Assembly (NCBI GenBank): GCA_041690675.1
Contig: JAWLGU010000007.1
Span: forward strand, 1 to 64,000
DNA from: UBA7803 sp041690675
Lineage (GTDB): Bacteria > Pseudomonadota > Gammaproteobacteria > Pseudomonadales > Azotimanducaceae
Direction: 5' to 3'
DNA: 64,000 nt
Under the pieces are notes generated by a model that did no database searches, was not told the DNA's origin, and saw nothing but the letters and a program-made list of their open reading frames with translations. Positions within the stretch are counted from its first letter, which is position 1. Each line of letters begins with the position of its first letter. Shown here one piece after another: positions 60,491 to 64,000 of the stretch. A program made the translations under genes and the position numbers.

Positions 60491-61246
60491 ATGATTCACG
60501 ACTATTCCGAGCGCCATCACCCCTTCGAGGCCTGTTTCAACTTCCGGGACATCGGCGGATACACCACCGTCGACGGCCGCCGGGTCCGCTGGGGCCGCTA
60601 CTACCGGGCCGGCCGCCAGGACCGCATGACACGCTCGGATCTGGACCGGCTGCTGGGGCTCGGCGTCAGAACCCAGATCGACCTGCGCCGCTCCGACGAG
60701 ATCCAGGAGCAGGGCCGCGGACCCTTGAGCGAGCTGGGCGCCGCGTATCACAACGTCCCCGTCATTCCCGACGGGGGCACGGACCAGCTCAGCCGCATCG
60801 TCGGTGACACCCGCATCTCCGGCCGGCGTTACCTCGGATACCTGGAGTTCGGCCCCGAGCCCTGGCTGCGCCTGTTCGAAATCCTCGCACGGGCGGAGCA
60901 CCATCCCGTGCTGGTGCACTGCACCGCCGGCAAGGACCGCACCGGCGTGACCACGGCGTTTCTGCTCTCCGTGCTCGGCGTGCCCCGCGCCCTGATCGAG
61001 GCCGACTACGTGCTCAGCAACCGCGACGTACCCCGGCAGGCGGACTTCATGGAGGAGGTGGTGGGCCTGCCCGAGGGTATGAGCCGCGACGCGTTGATCG
61101 AGGTGGCCAGCGTGCCGGAGAACGCCATGGGGGAGTTCCTCCACGGGCTCGACGAGCGCTGGGGTGGTCCCATCGACTATCTTCGCCGCATCGGCGTCAG
61201 CGAGGATGCGCTGGACGCGGTGAGGACGGCGTTTCTCGAGGACTGA
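60491..61246 (+). CDS. Tyrosine phosphatase (dual-specificity type, PF13350-like)
   Basis: This 251-residue protein starts at ATG 60491. The P-loop is VHCTAGKDRTGVTTAF (CxxGKDR, Cys about 145), and N-terminal FNFRDIGGY and RRVRWGRYYRAG match the bacterial tyrosine-phosphatase family 2. The conserved Asp-containing loop is likely in DLRRSDEIQEQG. It has no signal peptide, so the enzyme acts in the cytoplasm, on protein phosphotyrosine or phosphoinositides. It is convergent with the spinster-like MFS gene (13 bases). Whether it links to the kinase block at 4692-9589 is unknown. Confidence 0.93.
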   Translation: MIHDYSERHHPFEACFNFRDIGGYTTVDGRRVRWGRYYRAGRQDRMTRSDLDRLLGLGVRTQIDLRRSDEIQEQGRGPLSELGAAYHNVPVIPDGGTDQLSRIVGDTRISGRRYLGYLEFGPEPWLRLFEILARAEHHPVLVHCTAGKDRTGVTTAFLLSVLGVPRALIEADYVLSNRDVPRQADFMEEVVGLPEGMSRDALIEVASVPENAMGEFLHGLDERWGGPIDYLRRIGVSEDALDAVRTAFLED

Positions 61247-61259
61247 GCGCGGGCGCCCA

Positions 61260-62612
61260 TCAGGTTCCCTCCCACGCCTTCGCTTCCTCGACGCTGCGCC
61301 GGTAATGCGGCAGCCCCCACCACAGCAGCGCGGCACACAGCGGCGGAATGGTGAACGCCACGGTGGCGAGGGAATACCCCACGGCCATCTCGTCGCGAAA
61401 CACGAAGTCGGTGATGAGCGCCACCACGGTGGGGCCCAGTCCCACCCCCAGGATGTTGGCGATGAGCAGGTACATGGCCACCACCCGCGCCCGCATCCGG
61501 TTGGGGGTGATCTGCTGAATGGCCGCCAGGCCCACGGCCACGGGAAAGCTCTTCAGGAACGTGACCGGCACGAGAAACAGGAACACCAGCCACGCCGACG
61601 GCATCAAGGGCGCGAGGGTGCCGGGCAGGATCACCAGGAGCTGCGCTACCATGGCCGCCCGCAGATAGGCATCGGTGTGGCCACGCTTGAGAAACTCTTC
61701 TGCCAACCGTGCGCCCGCGAACACCCCTAGTGCCCCCAGAACACCCACCATGAGCCCGTAGACGTAGCCTATGTCCTGGGCCTGCCAGCCGTGCACGCGA
61801 ATGAAGTACGTGGGAATCCAGGCCACCGTGCCGAACCCCACCACCGAGCTCACCGAGTACGCCACGAAGTGGGCGGTGAACGTGCGACGGTTGCGGCCCA
61901 TGAATGTCAGCACGTCCTTCCAGGGCACTGCCGGCGCGGCGGCTCCGGACTCGGTCACAGCACCCTTGCGCGCCGGCTCTCTCACTGTCGCCATCAGGGC
62001 GAGCACCAGAAAGCCAGGCAGCGCCACGAAGATGAAGGTGAGCTGCCAGGAGTAAAGATGGCCGACGATGGGCAGGTTCAGGTCGCCGAGGGTCATCACC
62101 AGCTCGATGGCCGCCCCACCGACCACCAGCGCCAGCCCCGCGCCCACGTACTGCGCGCCGGTGTAGAAGCTGAACGCGCGGCCGAGGCGCTCGGCTGGGA
62201 AATAGTCCGAGATCATGGAGGAGGCGGAGGGCGAAAGGGTGGACTCGCCGACCCCCACCCCCATGCGGGCGAGGAACAGCTGCCAGAAGTCCTTGGCCAG
62301 ACCACAGGCTGCCGTGGCCAGGCTCCAGAAGAACACCCCCACCGCGATGATGATGCGGCGATTGCTGCTGTCCGCCATCCGGCCGATCACCAGTCCCATG
62401 GTGGCGTAGAACAGCGCGAAGGCGAATCCCGCGAGCAGGCTCACTTCGGTATCGGAAAGTCCGAGGTCCCGCTTGATGGGCACCACCAGCAGGCTCAGGA
62501 TCTGCCGGTCGACGTAGGACACCATGTTGGCGAACGAGAGCACGCCCACCACGTACCACGCATAGGTGAGGCTCGGTGCGCGCGGCTCCAGGACGGCCGC
62601 CGGGGTCGACAT
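61260..62612 (-). CDS. Spinster-like MFS transporter
   Basis: This 450-residue protein starts at ATG 62612 with 12 helices. The spinster signature MVSYVDRQILSLLVVPIKRDLGL at about 30-50 (split by family) and DTEVSLLAGFAFALFYATMG, GRMADSSNRR and LFLARMGVGVGESTLSPSASSM are all present. Proteins of this subgroup transport lipids or aromatic acids in bacteria. It is the last gene on the minus strand of a four-gene run with two VOC proteins and a carboxymuconolactone-decarboxylase-like gene, so uptake of an aromatic substrate is the best guess. Spacing to the first VOC is 21 bases. Confidence 0.92.
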   Translation of the reverse strand: MSTPAAVLEPRAPSLTYAWYVVGVLSFANMVSYVDRQILSLLVVPIKRDLGLSDTEVSLLAGFAFALFYATMGLVIGRMADSSNRRIIIAVGVFFWSLATAACGLAKDFWQLFLARMGVGVGESTLSPSASSMISDYFPAERLGRAFSFYTGAQYVGAGLALVVGGAAIELVMTLGDLNLPIVGHLYSWQLTFIFVALPGFLVLALMATVREPARKGAVTESGAAAPAVPWKDVLTFMGRNRRTFTAHFVAYSVSSVVGFGTVAWIPTYFIRVHGWQAQDIGYVYGLMVGVLGALGVFAGARLAEEFLKRGHTDAYLRAAMVAQLLVILPGTLAPLMPSAWLVFLFLVPVTFLKSFPVAVGLAAIQQITPNRMRARVVAMYLLIANILGVGLGPTVVALITDFVFRDEMAVGYSLATVAFTIPPLCAALLWWGLPHYRRSVEEAKAWEGT

Positions 62613-62633
62613 CAGTGCTGCTTCCGCGCCACG

Positions 62634-63179
62634 TCAGGAACGTTGGGCCAGGTAGACGTCACGGTCCTCCCAGCGCGCGGGCTCGTGGGCCACGTCGGCA
62701 TCGGTGAAGGGCCGCGTGAACGCCGCGAGCTCGAGCCAGATGCCGTTGGGGTCGGCGAAGTACATCGAGCGGATCCAGGTCGAGTCGCGAAGATCCTCGC
62801 TGGCGTGCTCGGGCCCGTCGTTGTGGTTCAGGATCTTGAGCTCGATGCCTTTGCTGCGCAGCCGGTCGGCGTAGGCCTCGAATTCCTCCAGCGGAATGTC
62901 GATGGCCAGATGATTCATCGAGCCGTGAGCCGTGGTCATCGCTGCGCCGGGCGCGCGATTCATGGAGGCGATGCCGGGGGCGCCTTCCGGGGCGTCGGGG
63001 AACCAGAAGAACGCCAGGGTCGACCCGTTGCCCGAGTCGAAGAAGAAATGCTGCCCCCGTCCGCCGGGCAGATCGATGGTTTTCACCAGCTTCATTTCCA
63101 GCACGCCGGTGTAGAAATCCACCGTCTCCTTCATGTCCCGGCAGACCAGGGCCACGTGGTTGATTCCGGTGTAACGCAT
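62634..63179 (-). CDS. VOC-family metalloprotein (glyoxalase/extradiol dioxygenase-like), copy 1
   Basis: This 181-residue protein starts at ATG 63179 (GAGGAGAACG upstream). The VOC pattern is INHVALVCRDMKETVDFY (His near 8), then GQHFFFDSGNG, HGSMNHLAIDIP (His near 90) and NGIWLELAAF (Glu near 150). This His-His-Glu set is consistent with metal binding as in extradiol dioxygenases or glyoxalase I. It is 11 bases from the paralogue downstream of the start. About half of the positions agree with the second copy. The substrate is unknown. Confidence 0.88.
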   Translation of the reverse strand: MRYTGINHVALVCRDMKETVDFYTGVLEMKLVKTIDLPGGRGQHFFFDSGNGSTLAFFWFPDAPEGAPGIASMNRAPGAAMTTAHGSMNHLAIDIPLEEFEAYADRLRSKGIELKILNHNDGPEHASEDLRDSTWIRSMYFADPNGIWLELAAFTRPFTDADVAHEPARWEDRDVYLAQRS

Positions 63180-63190
63180 GGTCGTTCTCC

Positions 63191-63742
63191 TCAGGGTGCT
63201 CTGTTCCCCTCGCTGTCCATGGGCGCGTGACTCACGTCGGCATCCGTCAGCTCGCGCACCCAGCCGGCGAGCTCGAGGCGGATGCCGTCCGGATCCTGAA
63301 AATAGATGGAGCGGACGAAGGTGGTTTCGTTGACCTCCGGGCTGATCTGGCGCGGCGAGTCGTCGTGGTTCTTGATCTCGCTCACCCGGATGCCCTTGTC
63401 GATGAGGCGCTGGCGGTACTCCTCGATCTTCTCTGCCGGAATGTCGATGGCCACGTGGTTCATCGAGCCGTAGGCGGAGGGGCCGCCCTCGAACCCGGCC
63501 GGCTGCACCACGCCGGGCACGTTCTCCGGCGCGTTCGGAAACCAGAAGAAGGCGAGGCTGTTGCCGTTGCCGATGTCGAAGAAGAAGTGCTGGCCCTTGC
63601 CGGCCGGCAGGTCGATGGTCTTGATCAGCGGCATGCCGAGCAGGTCGCGGTAGAAGTGCACCGTCGCACGCATGTCCCGGCACACCAGCGCCAGATGGTT
63701 CAGGCCGCGAAACTCGAACTCCGGATTGCGTCGTTCGCTCAT
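63191..63742 (-). CDS. VOC-family metalloprotein, copy 2
   Basis: This 183-residue paralogue starts at ATG 63742 (AGGGAGACG upstream). It carries LNHLALVCRDMRATVHFY (His near 16), GQHFFFDIGNGNS, YGSMNHVAIDIPAEK (His near 96) and DGIRLELAGW (Glu near 157), the same His-His-Glu arrangement. The two VOC genes plus the neighbouring decarboxylase-like gene suggest a small aromatic or lactone pathway. Paralogues of this kind often have separate substrates, so redundancy should not be assumed. Confidence 0.88.
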   Translation of the reverse strand: MSERRNPEFEFRGLNHLALVCRDMRATVHFYRDLLGMPLIKTIDLPAGKGQHFFFDIGNGNSLAFFWFPNAPENVPGVVQPAGFEGGPSAYGSMNHVAIDIPAEKIEEYRQRLIDKGIRVSEIKNHDDSPRQISPEVNETTFVRSIYFQDPDGIRLELAGWVRELTDADVSHAPMDSEGNRAP

Positions 63743-63754
63743 ACGTCTCCCTCG

Positions 63755-64000
63755 CTAACCGGTCTGATCGCTCCCCATGGCTTCGACGCCGAAACGGCCC
63801 ACCCAGTCCTGCACCCCGCCGTTTTCCGGGGCCGGAATCTCACGAATGCGGTCCTCGACGTTGTCGTATTCGAGCCGCAGTGACCGGCTCGTGGTGGCAT
63901 GCATGGCGTACATCGACACGAGGTAATTCAGGATCAGAATGTTGCGGTCGTCCAGGTGCTTCTTGAGCGCGTCGAAGACGCGGTCGTGAATGCGCCCGTT
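63755..64000 (-). CDS. Carboxymuconolactone-decarboxylase-like protein (partial, 5' end beyond the window)
   Basis: The 81 visible C-terminal residues read IHDRVFDALKKHLDD, RNILILNYLVSMYAMHATTS, RSLRLEYDNVEDRI and REIPAPENGGVQDWVG (shown in parts), ending at TAG 63755-63757. The LNYLV-MY-M-A---RSLRLE pattern matches carboxymuconolactone-decarboxylase (AhpD-fold) proteins that act on aromatic-derived lactones, though the CxxC region lies off the end. The start lies beyond 64000 on the minus strand. It is 12 bases from the VOC start and probably the first gene of that run. Confidence 0.75.
   Translation of the reverse strand, partial: NGRIHDRVFDALKKHLDDRNILILNYLVSMYAMHATTSRSLRLEYDNVEDRIREIPAPENGGVQDWVGRFGVEAMGSDQTG

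Overview
This is a GC-rich (about 70 percent), densely coded stretch from a gammaproteobacterium-like genome. The evidence is HflK/HflC, OsmC, YceI, an AlkA-type glycosylase, a CTG-N10-CAG SOS box of proteobacterial type and candidate sigma-54 promoters. An uncultured or draft-genome member of the Chromatiales or a related marine or soil lineage is plausible, but no 16S or ribosomal gene is present to settle it. Two 100-N gaps show that this is a scaffold. No tRNA, rRNA, CRISPR array, insertion sequence or prophage was seen, and no stretch above 300 bases lacks a gene.

Region 1 (1-11.6 kb) is the most unusual part. A small peptide gene with a double-glycine-type leader is followed by a parvulin-like protein and a sigma-54 activator that lacks a receiver domain. 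Next come a triple-FHA protein, a pentapeptide-repeat/ion-channel fusion, a very large membrane Ser/Thr kinase, a PP2C phosphatase and a second FHA membrane protein. The block closes with a second small gene whose first 24 residues align without gaps to the first peptide's leader. That second gene has a -24/-12 (sigma-54-like) promoter and a textbook terminator. I read the block as a phosphosignalling-controlled secreted-peptide system whose exporter is probably upstream of the window.

Region 2 (11.7-19.4 kb) holds an MscS channel, hflKC, small stress or unknown proteins, a DUF899 protein with an internal deletion, a GFA protein, a subclass-B3 metallo-beta-lactamase split by an assembly artefact, and an App1-like phosphatase. 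Region 3 (19.4-29.3 kb) is a transport and catabolic module: MFS, TPR-sulfotransferase, TonB-dependent receptor, carbon-nitrogen hydrolase, a MocR regulator with an extra C-terminal domain, and a divergent YtcJ-type amidohydrolase. Two near-identical 33-bp sites lie before the hydrolase and receptor genes.

Region 4 (29.4-46.9 kb) is a run of mostly housekeeping and accessory enzymes: OsmC, DNA glycosylase, YceI, an Asp-box protein with a MoaD-like partner, secreted nuclease, an AI-2E permease-GAF fusion, a tandem CaiB CoA-transferase, serine hydrolase, GNAT, GST, ABM and VOC proteins, an SOS-box-preceded UvrD-like helicase, and DoxX. Region 5 (46.9-53.9 kb) carries two secreted proteins with an LDxxxLxxVTAG motif just after the signal peptide, next to a NarL-type regulator, a hybrid kinase and a MalT-like regulator. 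Region 6 (54-64 kb) has an NmrA-like protein, two c-type cytochrome genes, a GST, an M28 peptidase lipoprotein, a TPR protein, a tyrosine phosphatase, and a run of spinster-like MFS, two VOC proteins and a carboxymuconolactone-decarboxylase-like gene that runs off the end.
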